64,000 bases of DNA from Arthrobacter sp. SW1 (GCF_001766675.1 NZ_MJLT01000034.1:186001-250000), one strand, 5' to 3'. Shown: positions 52,644 through 61,017, numbered from the stretch's first letter. A program made the numbers and translations. The notes: a model not told the origin generated them from the sequence alone.

Positions 52644-52685
52644 CGACGGCGGCCGCTTCCCCACACGGGGAGGCGGCCGCCGTCG
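52644..52685 (+). terminator. Terminator of ndh
   Basis: CGACGGCGGCCGC pairs perfectly with GCGGCCGCCGTCG, and an inner TTCCCC/GGGGA stem extends it around ACAC. It lies 24 bases after the ndh stop. Confidence 0.7.
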
Positions 52686-52713
52686 TCGTATCCGCCGGAA
52701 GCCTCCACGCCCC

Positions 52714-52719
52714 TAGACT
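52714..52719 (+). promoter_or_regulatory. -10 box of the ACT-GNAT gene
   Basis: TAGACT lies 7 bases before the ATG at 52727; predicts a leaderless transcript. Confidence 0.5.
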
Positions 52720-52726
52720 GTCTGCC

Positions 52727-53662
52727 ATGGCAGGCGAAACCGATCTGGCGGCACTCCTCGAATCCATGCACCCCGTCCTTCGGGAGGGCGAGTACGTTTA
52801 TGCGCTCTGGCCGCACGGCCGGCCGCTGGAAGGCGGCGTCGAAGCGGCCGTGCGGGAGGCCGAAGGACTGACCGTGGTGCTGCACCGCGACGAAGCGGAC
52901 CGGCTCGGCCTGGAGTACGACTTTGTTGCCGCCTGGATCACGCTGCAGGTGCATTCGGCGCTGGAAGCGGTGGGCCTGACCGCGGCCGTCAGCTCCGCGC
53001 TGGGTGCGGCGGGGATCAGCTGCAACGTCCTGGCGGGCTTCCACCACGATCACCTGCTGGTTCCCGTTGCGGATTCGGCGCACGCCATGGAGATCCTCAC
53101 CTTGCTGCAGCGGGGCGTCGTCCTGCGGAGCGGGATGCGCGCGGACCGGGAAGCGATCCTTGCCCTGACGGCTGCCGCCTTCTCGATCAATCCCGTCACT
53201 GGCCTGCCTGTGGACGGCGAACCCGGGGAGGTGGGACTGCTGAAGGAGCTCTTCGAATGCGAGGGGTACCTTCCCGGGCTGAGCATCGTGGCCGAACTCG
53301 GCGGCGAGATCGTGGGGCACGTCATCAGCACCCGGGGCTTCGTCGGCGATCTCCCGTTCCTCGGGCTGGGGCCGATCAGCGTGGAGCCGCATCTGCAGCG
53401 CCGCGGCATCGGCTCGGCCTTGCTCCGCGAAACCGCCCGGCGGGCCGCCGCTTCGGGGGAGGCGGGGATCGCGCTGCTCGGCAGCACGGACTACTACCCT
53501 CGCTTTGGCTACGTTCCGGGGACGACCGTGGGAGTACAGCCGCCCGAGCCCGCCTGGGGCGCCCATTTCCAGGTGCTGCCGCTTCCGGGAATGCCCGACG
53601 CCGGAACCTCCGACGGCGGCCTGGGCACCTTCCGCTATGCGGAGCCTTTCCAGCGGCTGTAA
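52727..53662 (+). CDS. Fusion of ACT-like domain and GNAT acetyltransferase
   Basis: A 311-residue two-domain protein. Residues about 1-125 resemble the ACT_3 (former DUF2241) type: YALWPHGRPLEGGVEAAVREAEGLTVV, then AAWITLQVHSALEAVGLTAAVSSAL and a GFHHDHLLVP end. Residues about 133-290 form a GNAT domain with the acetyl-CoA loop Q-R-R-G-I-G (224-229) and LLGSTDYYPRFGY. In the family each half usually stands alone. It may acetylate an amino acid-like substrate under ligand control; this is inferred. Confidence 0.82.
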   Translation: MAGETDLAALLESMHPVLREGEYVYALWPHGRPLEGGVEAAVREAEGLTVVLHRDEADRLGLEYDFVAAWITLQVHSALEAVGLTAAVSSALGAAGISCNVLAGFHHDHLLVPVADSAHAMEILTLLQRGVVLRSGMRADREAILALTAAAFSINPVTGLPVDGEPGEVGLLKELFECEGYLPGLSIVAELGGEIVGHVISTRGFVGDLPFLGLGPISVEPHLQRRGIGSALLRETARRAAASGEAGIALLGSTDYYPRFGYVPGTTVGVQPPEPAWGAHFQVLPLPGMPDAGTSDGGLGTFRYAEPFQRL

Positions 53663-53724
53663 CCGCGCAGGCGCCTGCCGCCGGAACGGGGCGGCGAACT
53701 GCGCTGGGTTAGGATTGTGCGGGC

Positions 53725-53798
53725 GCCCCAGTAGCCCAATTGGCAGAGGCAGCGGACTTAAAATCCGCGCAGTCAGGGTTCGAGTCCCTGCTGGGGCA
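53725..53798 (+). tRNA. tRNA with UAA anticodon (Leu by anticodon), short variable loop
   Basis: A full cloverleaf is visible. The acceptor GCCCCAG pairs with CTGGGGC; a 3-bp D stem (GCC/GGC) follows, then anticodon stem GCGGA/TCCGC with loop CTTAAAA, giving anticodon TAA. The T arm is CAGGG-TTCGAGT-CCCTG. The discriminator base is A, and CCA is not encoded. The variable loop is only about five bases (GCAGT), whereas normal bacterial tRNA-Leu has a long variable arm. The anticodon assigns Leu (UUA), but the class I shape is unusual. Confidence 0.85.
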
Positions 53799-53938
53799 CA
53801 AGTCGACGCGGCACCTGTTCCGCGCTTTCCTTCGCCGCTTTCCGGTGTCTCTTTCCGGTGCCGCGAAATCCCGCAAAATTCAGACGATACTCCCGTGCCC
53901 GGGGCAGGATTCCCCACAGGCAACGAGTGTTATAGGGA

Positions 53939-53954
53939 TGTGACCTGAATCACT
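53939..53954. promoter_or_regulatory. CRP/GlxR-type site upstream of livJ
   Basis: TGTGACCTGAATCACT matches TGTGA-N6-TCACA at all but the last base. It is about 100 bases before the livJ ATG, upstream of the likely promoter, as expected for an activator. Confidence 0.6.
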
Positions 53955-54055
53955 TATGTTCGCCGCCTGATTGCACTAGTTTGAGTCGTATTCAGGGACT
54001 ACCTGATCTATCGCATCAAAGGCAGTTCGCACCTTTCGATCGAGGAGACGAATCC

Positions 54056-55408
54056 ATGTTTGACCTTTCACACGCGGCTCCGCGTGCCGCCAAGCTCACA
54101 GTGCTTGGCATCGGTGTCGCGTTCCTGGCCACGGCCTGTGGTGGCTCGCCGTCACCCAGTGCAACGTCGACCAGTCCGGCGGCAAGCGGAGGCATCGCTT
54201 GCCCCGCTCCGAGCGCAAGCGCCGGGGCCACCGCCAGTGACGCACCCGCCGCCGGCGCCGTTCCGCCGTCGACGACCACCACGGATACTCCGCTGAAGCT
54301 CGGCTCGCTGCTGCCGACCACCGGCAACCTGGCCTTCCTGGGCCCACCCGAGATCGCCGGCGTGAACCTCGCCGTCAAGGAAGTCAATGCCGCGGGCGGC
54401 GTTCTCGGCAAGCCGGTCACGGTGACCCACCGCGACTCCGGCGACACCAAGACCGATACCGCCACCCAGTCCACCACCGCGCTGCTGGCCGGTGGAGCGC
54501 AGGCCATCATCGGTGCCGCGTCCTCCTCTGTTTCGAAGACCGTGATCAACCAGATCACCGGTGCCGGCGTGGTCATGTTCTCGCCTGCCAACACCTCCCC
54601 GGACTTCACCACCTGGGATGACAAGGGACTGTACTGGCGCACTGCACCGTCTGACGTGCTGCAGGGCAAGGTCCTCGGAAACTACGCCGCCACCTGTGGC
54701 GCCCAGACCGTCGGCATGATCGTCCTCAACGACGCTTACGGCACGGGCCTGCAGAAGAACGTCAAGGAGGCCTTCGAGGCCGCCGGCGGCAAGGTCGTGG
54801 CCGAGGAGCTCTACAACACCGGCGACTCCCAGTTCCAGGCACAGGTGGACAAGGTGGTGGCGGCCAAGCCGGACGCTATCGTGCTGATCACCTTCGATGA
54901 GGCAAAGTCCATCATCCCGCTGCTGACCGCCAAGGGCATCAAGGGAAGCCAGATGTTCCTGGTGGACGGCAACACCTCCGATTACAGCAAGGTCTTCAAG
55001 GCCGGAACCATGACCGGAGCCCACGGAACCTTCCCGGGCACCTTCACCAAGGACGACTTCAAGAAGTCACTCCTCTCGGTCGATTCCAAGCTGAAGGACT
55101 TCACCTACGGCGGCGAATCCTACGACGCCGTGAACCTGATCGCACTGGCCTCGGAAGCCGCCAAGAGCACCAAGGGCGTGGACCTCGCCAAGAAGCTCAA
55201 GGAAGTCTCCGAAGTCGGCGAGAAGTGCACCAACTACGCATCCTGCGTCACCCTGCTGCGCAACGGCAAGGACATCGACTACGACGGCAAGTCCGGTCCG
55301 GTCACCTTCTCCGACGCCGGCGACCCCACGGAAGCCTACATCGGCATCTACGAGTACAAGGATGACAACACCCTGAGCCCGGTCCAGGAAGAGTTCGGCA
55401 AGCTCTAA
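54056..55408 (+). CDS. livJ: Branched-chain amino acid ABC transporter substrate-binding lipoprotein
   Basis: A 450-residue binding lipoprotein (LivJ/LivK, periplasmic-binding type I fold). The signal ends in a lipobox (F-L-A-T-A-C). A Ser/Ala/Pro/Thr-rich linker to about residue 80 precedes the domain. The domain begins KLGSLLPTTGNLAFLGPPEIAGVNLAVKEVNAAGG and has IIGAASSSVS and SYDAVNLIALA blocks. A pair of Cys near the C-terminus (EKCTNYASC) may be a disulfide. GAGGAG precedes ATG 54056. It faces the livHMGF operon and has a CRP-like site upstream. Ligand specificity is inferred from the family. Confidence 0.9.
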   Translation: MFDLSHAAPRAAKLTVLGIGVAFLATACGGSPSPSATSTSPAASGGIACPAPSASAGATASDAPAAGAVPPSTTTTDTPLKLGSLLPTTGNLAFLGPPEIAGVNLAVKEVNAAGGVLGKPVTVTHRDSGDTKTDTATQSTTALLAGGAQAIIGAASSSVSKTVINQITGAGVVMFSPANTSPDFTTWDDKGLYWRTAPSDVLQGKVLGNYAATCGAQTVGMIVLNDAYGTGLQKNVKEAFEAAGGKVVAEELYNTGDSQFQAQVDKVVAAKPDAIVLITFDEAKSIIPLLTAKGIKGSQMFLVDGNTSDYSKVFKAGTMTGAHGTFPGTFTKDDFKKSLLSVDSKLKDFTYGGESYDAVNLIALASEAAKSTKGVDLAKKLKEVSEVGEKCTNYASCVTLLRNGKDIDYDGKSGPVTFSDAGDPTEAYIGIYEYKDDNTLSPVQEEFGKL

Positions 55409-55430
55409 GCCGGCCCTGGCAGGACACAAA

Positions 55431-55464
55431 GGAAATCCCCGGAGCGGATGCTCCGGGGATTTCC
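55431..55464 (+). terminator. Terminator of livJ
   Basis: A perfect 15-bp stem (GGAAATCCCCGGAGC with GCTCCGGGGATTTCC) and a GGAT loop are followed by TTTTGTTTTGTTC. This is the clearest intrinsic terminator in the window. Confidence 0.92.
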
Positions 55465-55547
55465 TTTTGTTTTGTTCTGTTCTTTTTGGGGGCGCCCGCC
55501 GGTCTTCGCAGCAACAGGTGCCGAACAGAACAACCCTGGGCAGCAAC

Positions 55548-55577
55548 AGGCCGCTGCGTCGGATGACGCAGCGGCCT
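55548..55577 (-). terminator. Hairpin after livF
   Basis: AGGCCGCTGCGTC pairs perfectly with GACGCAGCGGCCT around GGAT, 16 bases beyond the livF stop. There is no T-run. Confidence 0.65.
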
Positions 55578-55593
55578 GAGTGCTTTCCGGGGG

Positions 55594-56379
55594 TTACTGG
55601 CCTTCGCCGTTGACTTCGTCGGCGAGGGTTCCGAGGTACAGCTGGATGACCTTGGGGTCCTTCATGAGCTCCCGGCCGGTTCCTGTGTACGCGTCTTTGC
55701 CCTGGTCCAGGACGTAGCCGCGGTCGCAGATCTGCAGGCAACGGCGGGCGTTCTGCTCCACCATGATTACGGAGACGCCTGCCCGGTTGATCTCGTGGAC
55801 CCGCAGGAAGGTTTCATCCTGCTTCACGGGGGAGAGGCCGGCCGAAGGCTCGTCGAGGAGCAACACGGCCGGGTCCATCATCAGGGCACGGCCCATGGCC
55901 ACCATCTGGCGTTCACCGCCGGAGAGGGACCCCGCGCGCTGCGCACGGCGCCGGCCGAGCTCAGGGAAGAGGCCGGTGACGAAGTCGAAGCGCTCCGCAA
56001 ACGCCTTGGGCCGCTGGAACATGCCCATCTGGAGGTTCTCTTCGATGGTCAGGGCTGCGAACACATTGTTGGTCTGCGGCACGAAGCCCAAGCCCTGGGA
56101 AACCAGCTTGTTGGCTTTCAGGCCCGTGAGGTCCTTGCCGTGCACCACCACGGAGCCAGAATGCACCTTCACCAGGCCGAACATGGCCTTGAGCAGGGTG
56201 GACTTGCCGGCGCCGTTGGGTCCGATGATGCCGATCAGTTCGCCCTTGCGGGCTTCGATGCTGCAGCCGTTGAGGATGTTGACGCCCGGCAGGTACCCCG
56301 CCACCAGGTCGGTGACCTTGACGACGGCGTCCTCCACGGGCGCGCTGCCCGCGGCCGGCATGGCGCTGGTGGCGCTCAT
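55594..56379 (-). CDS. livF: Branched-chain amino acid ABC transporter ATP-binding protein
   Basis: A 261-residue ATPase. It has Walker A GPNGAGKST, a Q-loop in FVPQTNN, signature LSGGERQ, Walker B LLLDEPSAGLSP and the H-loop region VEQNARR. V-F-x-x-L-T-I-E-E-N-L is characteristic of LivF. The start overlaps the livG stop by 4 bases. It is the last gene of livH-livM-livG-livF and pairs with LivG to drive import. Confidence 0.94.
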   Translation of the reverse strand: MSATSAMPAAGSAPVEDAVVKVTDLVAGYLPGVNILNGCSIEARKGELIGIIGPNGAGKSTLLKAMFGLVKVHSGSVVVHGKDLTGLKANKLVSQGLGFVPQTNNVFAALTIEENLQMGMFQRPKAFAERFDFVTGLFPELGRRRAQRAGSLSGGERQMVAMGRALMMDPAVLLLDEPSAGLSPVKQDETFLRVHEINRAGVSVIMVEQNARRCLQICDRGYVLDQGKDAYTGTGRELMKDPKVIQLYLGTLADEVNGEGQ

Positions 56380-57377
56380 TTGCCTTCCTCCTCTTCCAGG
56401 TGGGCCTCGACGGCTTCGGGGGCGATCATGCCCGCGGCGTCCGTGCCCACGATTGATTCTTCGTCCGCTTCCAGTTCGGCCTCGAGCTCGCGGATGCCTT
56501 CCGCATCGCCGAGGTCGACGTCGTGATGGGCGCCCAGATAGGCGTCGATCACGGCGGGGTCCTTCATGACTTCGCCGGGCGGGCCTTCGGCGACGATCCG
56601 GCCTTCGGCCATCACCACCACCCAGTCGGCGATATGGCGCACCATGTTCATGTCGTGCTCGACGAACAGGACGGTCATGCCTTCGGCCTTGAGGTTCTTG
56701 ATGTGGTCCAGCAGGGACTGGGTGAGTGCCGGGTTGACGCCTGCCATGGGTTCGTCGAGCATCACCAGCTTGGGCTGGACCATCAGGGACCGGGCCATCT
56801 CAAGGAGCTTCCGCTGCCCGCCTGACAGGGACGCGGCGTAGTCGTCCTTCTTGGCGTCCAGCTTGAACTTCTTCAGGAGCACCTCGGCCTGCTGGGTGAT
56901 TTCCCGTTCCCGGGCGCCCCAGATGTTCTTGAAAAGGGCCTTGGACAGCCGCTCGCCCGGCTGCTTGGATGCACCGAGCCGCATGTTCTCCATGACGGTC
57001 AGCTTGCCCATCACCTTGGTCAGCTGGAAGGTGCGCACCATGCCCATGCGCGCCACCTTGTAGGAGGAGACGCCGGCGATGTTGTTGCCTTCGAAGGTCC
57101 ACGCCCCGGAGTTGGGGGTGTCGAAGCCGGTCAGGAGGTTGAACAGCGTGGTCTTGCCGGCACCGTTCGGGCCGATCAGCGCCGTGATCTTATGCCGCGG
57201 GATTTCGAGGTGTTCGACGTCGACGGCGGTGATGCCGCCGAAGCTGCGGGTGACGTTGTCCGCCACCACGATCGGGTCCCGCTTCTTGCAGCCGGGGAGG
57301 TTTTCGCCGACGGCGATGGCCCGGGTATCGGTCATGTGGTCGATGTTGTCGTTGCCGACGTTGTTGGGAGTGCTCAT
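56376..57377 (-). CDS. livG: Branched-chain amino acid ABC transporter ATP-binding protein
   Basis: A 333-residue ATPase. Motifs are Walker A GPNGAGKTT, R-T-F-Q-L in the Q-loop, signature LSGGQRK, Walker B MLDEPMAGVNP and VEHDMNMV. The GKTTLFNLLTG and V-R-T-F-Q segments mark LivG. N- and C-terminal extensions are longer than usual; the last 50 residues are strongly acidic (E/D-rich), which is not typical of LivG. Its ATG overlaps the livM stop by 4 bases. Confidence 0.93.
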   Translation of the reverse strand: MSTPNNVGNDNIDHMTDTRAIAVGENLPGCKKRDPIVVADNVTRSFGGITAVDVEHLEIPRHKITALIGPNGAGKTTLFNLLTGFDTPNSGAWTFEGNNIAGVSSYKVARMGMVRTFQLTKVMGKLTVMENMRLGASKQPGERLSKALFKNIWGAREREITQQAEVLLKKFKLDAKKDDYAASLSGGQRKLLEMARSLMVQPKLVMLDEPMAGVNPALTQSLLDHIKNLKAEGMTVLFVEHDMNMVRHIADWVVVMAEGRIVAEGPPGEVMKDPAVIDAYLGAHHDVDLGDAEGIRELEAELEADEESIVGTDAAGMIAPEAVEAHLEEEEGK

Positions 57378-58345
57378 GCGAACGCCAGCTCCTTCTTGTT
57401 GCCGAAGACGCCTTGCGGCCTGAAGACCATCAGGAGCATCAGCGCGATACCGACCAGGATGAAGCGCAGCTGGCCTGCCTGGACGATCGAGATGAACGTG
57501 ACTGCGCCGGATTCGATGAGCCCGGCCAGCAGGTTCTGGGTCAGGGACAGCACCACCCAGAAGATCATGGCGCCGACCACGGGTCCGAGCACGGTGGACA
57601 TGCCGCCCAGCAGCAGCACGGTCCAGAGGAAGAACGTCAGTTCCGTGGCGTAGTTCGCCGGCTGCACCGATCCGCGGGGGAGGGTGAACAAGAGGCCAGC
57701 CAGGGCGCCCAGGATGCCACCGATCACGAGGGCCTGCATCTTGTACGCGTAGACGTTCTTGCCGAGGGAGCGGACGGCGTTCTCGTCTTCGCGGATGCCC
57801 TTGAGCACCCGGCCCCACGGGCTGCGCATGAGCAGCCAGACGATCACGACGCACAAGATGACGACGATCCAGCTGACAACGCGGACGTAGAGGTCCCGGT
57901 TGCTCCAGCCGAAGATGTAGGTGCCGGCGGGGAAGGGATTGAAGGAATCGAATTCCCGCTGGAAGGAGGACAAACCATCCGCCGAACCGGTGATCCGGAA
58001 CAGGGTGTTGGTGGTGACGATGTACCGGATGATTTCAGCCGCGGCGATGGTGACGATGGCCAGGTAGTCGGCCCGCAGCCGCAGGGTGGGCACACCGAGC
58101 AGGAGCGCGAAGATCACGGCGCAGAGCAGCGAAATCAGCAGGCCCACCACGAACGGGACCTTGAACGTCAATGTCGAAATCGCGAAGCCGTAGGCACCTA
58201 CCGCCATGAAGCCGGCCTGGCCGAAGTTCAGCAGGCCCGAGTAGCCGAAATGCACGGCGAGGCCGAGTGCGGCAAGCGCGTAGGCCGCCGTCGTCGGGGT
58301 GGCGATTTCGCCGAGGGCGAGAGAGAGGATGTTTCCGAAATCCAT
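57374..58345 (-). CDS. livM: Branched-chain amino acid ABC transporter permease
   Basis: A 323-residue permease with about eight to nine helices. GYSGLLNFGQAGFMAVGAYGFAI is the LivM core motif, and PTLRLRADYLAIVTIAAAEIIRYI is the second. R-S-P-W-G-R-V-L-K-G-I-R-E-D-E is the cytoplasmic coupling loop that contacts the ATPases. The end, VFRPQGVFGNKKE, is standard. It lies 9 bases after livH and overlaps livG by 4. Confidence 0.94.
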   Translation of the reverse strand: MDFGNILSLALGEIATPTTAAYALAALGLAVHFGYSGLLNFGQAGFMAVGAYGFAISTLTFKVPFVVGLLISLLCAVIFALLLGVPTLRLRADYLAIVTIAAAEIIRYIVTTNTLFRITGSADGLSSFQREFDSFNPFPAGTYIFGWSNRDLYVRVVSWIVVILCVVIVWLLMRSPWGRVLKGIREDENAVRSLGKNVYAYKMQALVIGGILGALAGLLFTLPRGSVQPANYATELTFFLWTVLLLGGMSTVLGPVVGAMIFWVVLSLTQNLLAGLIESGAVTFISIVQAGQLRFILVGIALMLLMVFRPQGVFGNKKELAFA

Positions 58346-58354
58346 TGCTTGCTC

Positions 58355-59665
58355 CTAACCCACGCGCTCACGCCGGCCGAGGATACCCTGCGGGCGGAAG
58401 AGGAGGACCACGATCATGACGATGAGCGCGCCGACGTACTTCAGGTCCGGCGGCAGGACGAGGCTGGTCAACTCGATGAAGATGCCGACCACCAAGGAGC
58501 CCACGAGGGCGCCGAACACGGTACCGAGGCCGCCGAGGGTCACGCCGGCGAAGATGGCCAGCAGGATCTGCGTGCCCATGTCCCAGGTGACGCCGGGCCG
58601 GTAGTACGCCCAGAGGATGCCGCCCAGCGCCGCCAGGAAGCCGCCGACGATCCAGACGATACGGATCACGCCGTCCACATCGATGCCGGAGGCCGCCGCA
58701 AGGGCCGGGTTGTCAGCCACCGCGCGGGTGGCCTTGCCGAGGCGGGTCTTCAGGAGGACGACGCCGAGGACCGCGATGACCACGGCGGAGATCAGCAGGG
58801 ACCAGAGCGTGTTGGGCGAAACCGAGATCGGCCCGAGCTGGACGTCCGTGACCTGCGAGCCCGGGAGCTGCTGGGTGTCGCCGCCGAAGAAGAACTGGAA
58901 CACGTAACGGGCAGCGAGTGCCAGACCGATCGAGACGATCATCATGGGCACCAGCGCGGTTCCGCGCCGGCGCAACGGCCGCCAGAGCCCCGCGTCCTGG
59001 AGATATCCGAACGCCGCGCCGGCAATAAGCGCCAGCACGACAGCCAGCCAGACCGGCAGGCCCCAGGCGTTGAAGGCGAAGACGCCGAGCGCGCCGACGG
59101 TCACCATCTCGCCGTGGGCAAAGTTGGTGAGCCCGGTGGTTCCGAAGATCAGCGAGAGGCCAACCGAAGCCAGCGCGAGGAGCATGCCGAAACTGATGCC
59201 GGCAACAAGGCGGTTCAGCAGGTTCTGGCCGAAGTCCTGCCCTTGGACCACAATGCCTTTGCCGAAGGCGAAGATCACCGAGAGGTTGGAGGTCTGGCTG
59301 AAGGTGACCTCACGGGGATTCTGCTGGCCGTCGGCGAGCTTGATGCCGTCCGGCAGGGTGGAGGTATCCAGTTCCACCGTGTACTTGCCTTTTTCAGGAA
59401 CGGGGATAACCCACGAACCATTGGCGCCGGACGTGGCCGAGCCTTCGAAGTTGTTTCCCTTGGCGGTAATCCGTACGCCGGGGATCGGTGCCCGGGCGTC
59501 GTCGCGGAGGAAGCCGCTGATGTTGTTCTGGAAACCTTGTTGAGCCGGCGACGGCGAAGGCGAAGGGGTGACTGCCTGCGCTGCGGGTGCTGCCAGCAGC
59601 AGCGCAGCGATGAGGGCTGCGAAGAACGCCCCCACGATTCGCTGCAGTCCCGCGTGCGGTCTCAT
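58355..59665 (-). CDS. livH: Branched-chain amino acid ABC permease with N-terminal extracytoplasmic domain
   Basis: A 436-residue protein. The permease core starts near residue 145 (QNLLNRLVAGISFGMLLALASVGL) and includes G-T-T-G-L-T-N-F-A-H-G-E-M-V-T, K-T-R-L-G-K-A-T-R-A-V-A-D-N and VLLFRPQGILG, all typical of LivH. Unlike most LivH proteins it begins with a Sec signal (residues 1-31), a Ser/Pro linker, and a beta-rich domain (about 46-135; IPGVRITAKG, TSGANGSWVIPVPEKGKYTVELD) of the carboxypeptidase-regulatory/SdrD-like type. I chose ATG 59665 because the signal peptide starts there. The domain would sit outside the membrane. Confidence 0.9.
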   Translation of the reverse strand: MRPHAGLQRIVGAFFAALIAALLLAAPAAQAVTPSPSPSPAQQGFQNNISGFLRDDARAPIPGVRITAKGNNFEGSATSGANGSWVIPVPEKGKYTVELDTSTLPDGIKLADGQQNPREVTFSQTSNLSVIFAFGKGIVVQGQDFGQNLLNRLVAGISFGMLLALASVGLSLIFGTTGLTNFAHGEMVTVGALGVFAFNAWGLPVWLAVVLALIAGAAFGYLQDAGLWRPLRRRGTALVPMMIVSIGLALAARYVFQFFFGGDTQQLPGSQVTDVQLGPISVSPNTLWSLLISAVVIAVLGVVLLKTRLGKATRAVADNPALAAASGIDVDGVIRIVWIVGGFLAALGGILWAYYRPGVTWDMGTQILLAIFAGVTLGGLGTVFGALVGSLVVGIFIELTSLVLPPDLKYVGALIVMIVVLLFRPQGILGRRERVG

Positions 59666-60046
59666 GGACCGCTCTCTGCTTGTGCTTCTCAAAATGGAAA
59701 ACCTTCCACATTGGGGGTGGTCCCGGTGCGCCATTGCAGCCGGTGCGAACGGTCATGGGCTGCCCACAGTTTCCGTAGCCTCCACTGTGACTTGCATCAC
59801 CCATGCGTGCTTATGCTACCGCCGCCCGAGCGGGAAAAATGCTGCCCGCAGGCCTGTGGAGGTCGCGATCAGATAACAACTGTGAAGCGTGGGGCAACAA
59901 TATGTTCAGCTTCGCTTAACGGAAGTCTGGGCGGTCGGCGGCGTTTCTAAAGTGTGACAATCGGGCCGGAACTTTTCAGGGTGGCCGGCCGTGGGACTTG
60001 GTAGCGTGAATTATCACTACGCCCTTATTCAGGAGGACACCCCACC
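59666..60046. other. Promoter region between livH and the Bax1-I gene
   Basis: These 381 bases separate divergent genes. They hold a CRP/GlxR-type dyad (59786-59801) on the livH side and an AGGAGG ribosome site before the + strand gene (60032-60037). TTGCATCACCC and AT-rich GATAACAACTGTGAAG tracts may hold promoters. I see no ORF, RNA gene or riboswitch. Confidence 0.6.
59786..59801. promoter_or_regulatory. CRP/GlxR-type site upstream of livHMGF
   Basis: TGTGACTTGCATCACC matches TGTGA-N6-TCACA except for the last base. It lies 121 bases upstream of livH. The livJ gene has a similar site. Confidence 0.55.
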
Positions 60047-60973
60047 ATGGCACTCGGCGGCAACCCGGTCTTCAACGGAAAGAATTTCCGTGGGGCGGTG
60101 CAGGCACCGCCTGTACCCCCGAACCCGTATGCGCAGAATCCGTACGGCCAGAACCCGTACGGTCAGCCCGGCTTCGGCCAGACCCAGTACGGCCAGCCTG
60201 GCTTCGGCCAGCCGGCTTATGGCCAGCCCATGAGCGATGACCAGCTCCAGCAGATGTACAACCGGCCTGCTGCCGGTCCTGCCGAAACCGGCCGGATGAC
60301 GTTCGACGACGTCATCGTCAAGACCGCGGCCTGCCTCGCGGTGCTGGTACTCGGCGCAGCCGTGACCCTGTTCGTACCGGCCGGCACCGCCACCATGCTG
60401 ATGCTCGTCGGTGCCCTGGGCGGTTTTGTCCTCGCCTTGGTGAACACCTTCAAGAAGCAGCCGTCCCCGGCCCTGATCCTGGGCTATGCCGGACTCGAAG
60501 GCCTGTTCCTGGGCGGCCTCACCCGCTTCCTTGACGGCATGTACCCGGGCGTGGGCCTGCAGGCCGTCATCGGCACCCTTGCGGTGTTCGGCGTAACCCT
60601 GCTGCTCTTCAAGAGCGGCAAGGTCCGTGCCACCCCGAAGGCCGTGCGCTTCTTCATGATCGCCACCATCGGCTACGCCGTCTTCGCCCTGATCAACATG
60701 GTGATGATGCTGACCGGCGCCGTCCAGGAACCGTTCGGCCTGCGCACCAGCTTCGAAATCATGGGCATCCCGCTCGGTGTTTTCATCGGCATCCTCGCCA
60801 TCGGCCTGGCCGCGTTCTCGCTGGTCATGGACTTCACCAGCATCGAGGAAGGCGTCCGCGCCGGTGCCCCGCAGCGCTACTCCTGGACGGCCGCTTTCGG
60901 CCTGACCGTCACCCTGGTGTGGCTGTACGTGGAGATCATCCGCCTGCTCGCCATTCTGCGCGGCGACGACTAG
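60047..60973 (+). CDS. Bax inhibitor-1/YccA family membrane protein
   Basis: A 308-residue protein with seven predicted helices. The N-terminal 60 residues are cytoplasmic and built of N-P-Y-G-Q and G-F-G-Q repeats. The membrane part shows the Bax1-I_like features of the actinobacterial branch: ALILGYAGLEGLFLGGLTRFLD, then F-S-L-V-M-D-F-T-S-I-E-E-G and Y-S-W-T-A-A-F-G-L near the end with its acidic residues. Relatives are calcium-leak channels; the role here is unknown. AGGAGG precedes ATG 60047. Confidence 0.88.
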   Translation: MALGGNPVFNGKNFRGAVQAPPVPPNPYAQNPYGQNPYGQPGFGQTQYGQPGFGQPAYGQPMSDDQLQQMYNRPAAGPAETGRMTFDDVIVKTAACLAVLVLGAAVTLFVPAGTATMLMLVGALGGFVLALVNTFKKQPSPALILGYAGLEGLFLGGLTRFLDGMYPGVGLQAVIGTLAVFGVTLLLFKSGKVRATPKAVRFFMIATIGYAVFALINMVMMLTGAVQEPFGLRTSFEIMGIPLGVFIGILAIGLAAFSLVMDFTSIEEGVRAGAPQRYSWTAAFGLTVTLVWLYVEIIRLLAILRGDD

Positions 60974-60983
60974 CCACAAACAG

Positions 60984-61015
60984 GAAGAGGGCCCCGCTTC
61001 GGCGGGGCCCTCTTC
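60984..61015 (+). terminator. Terminator of the Bax1-I gene
   Basis: A perfect 14-bp stem (GAAGAGGGCCCCGC with GCGGGGCCCTCTTC) is capped by a TTCG tetraloop, 10 bases after the stop. Confidence 0.85.
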
Positions 61016-61017
61016 TG

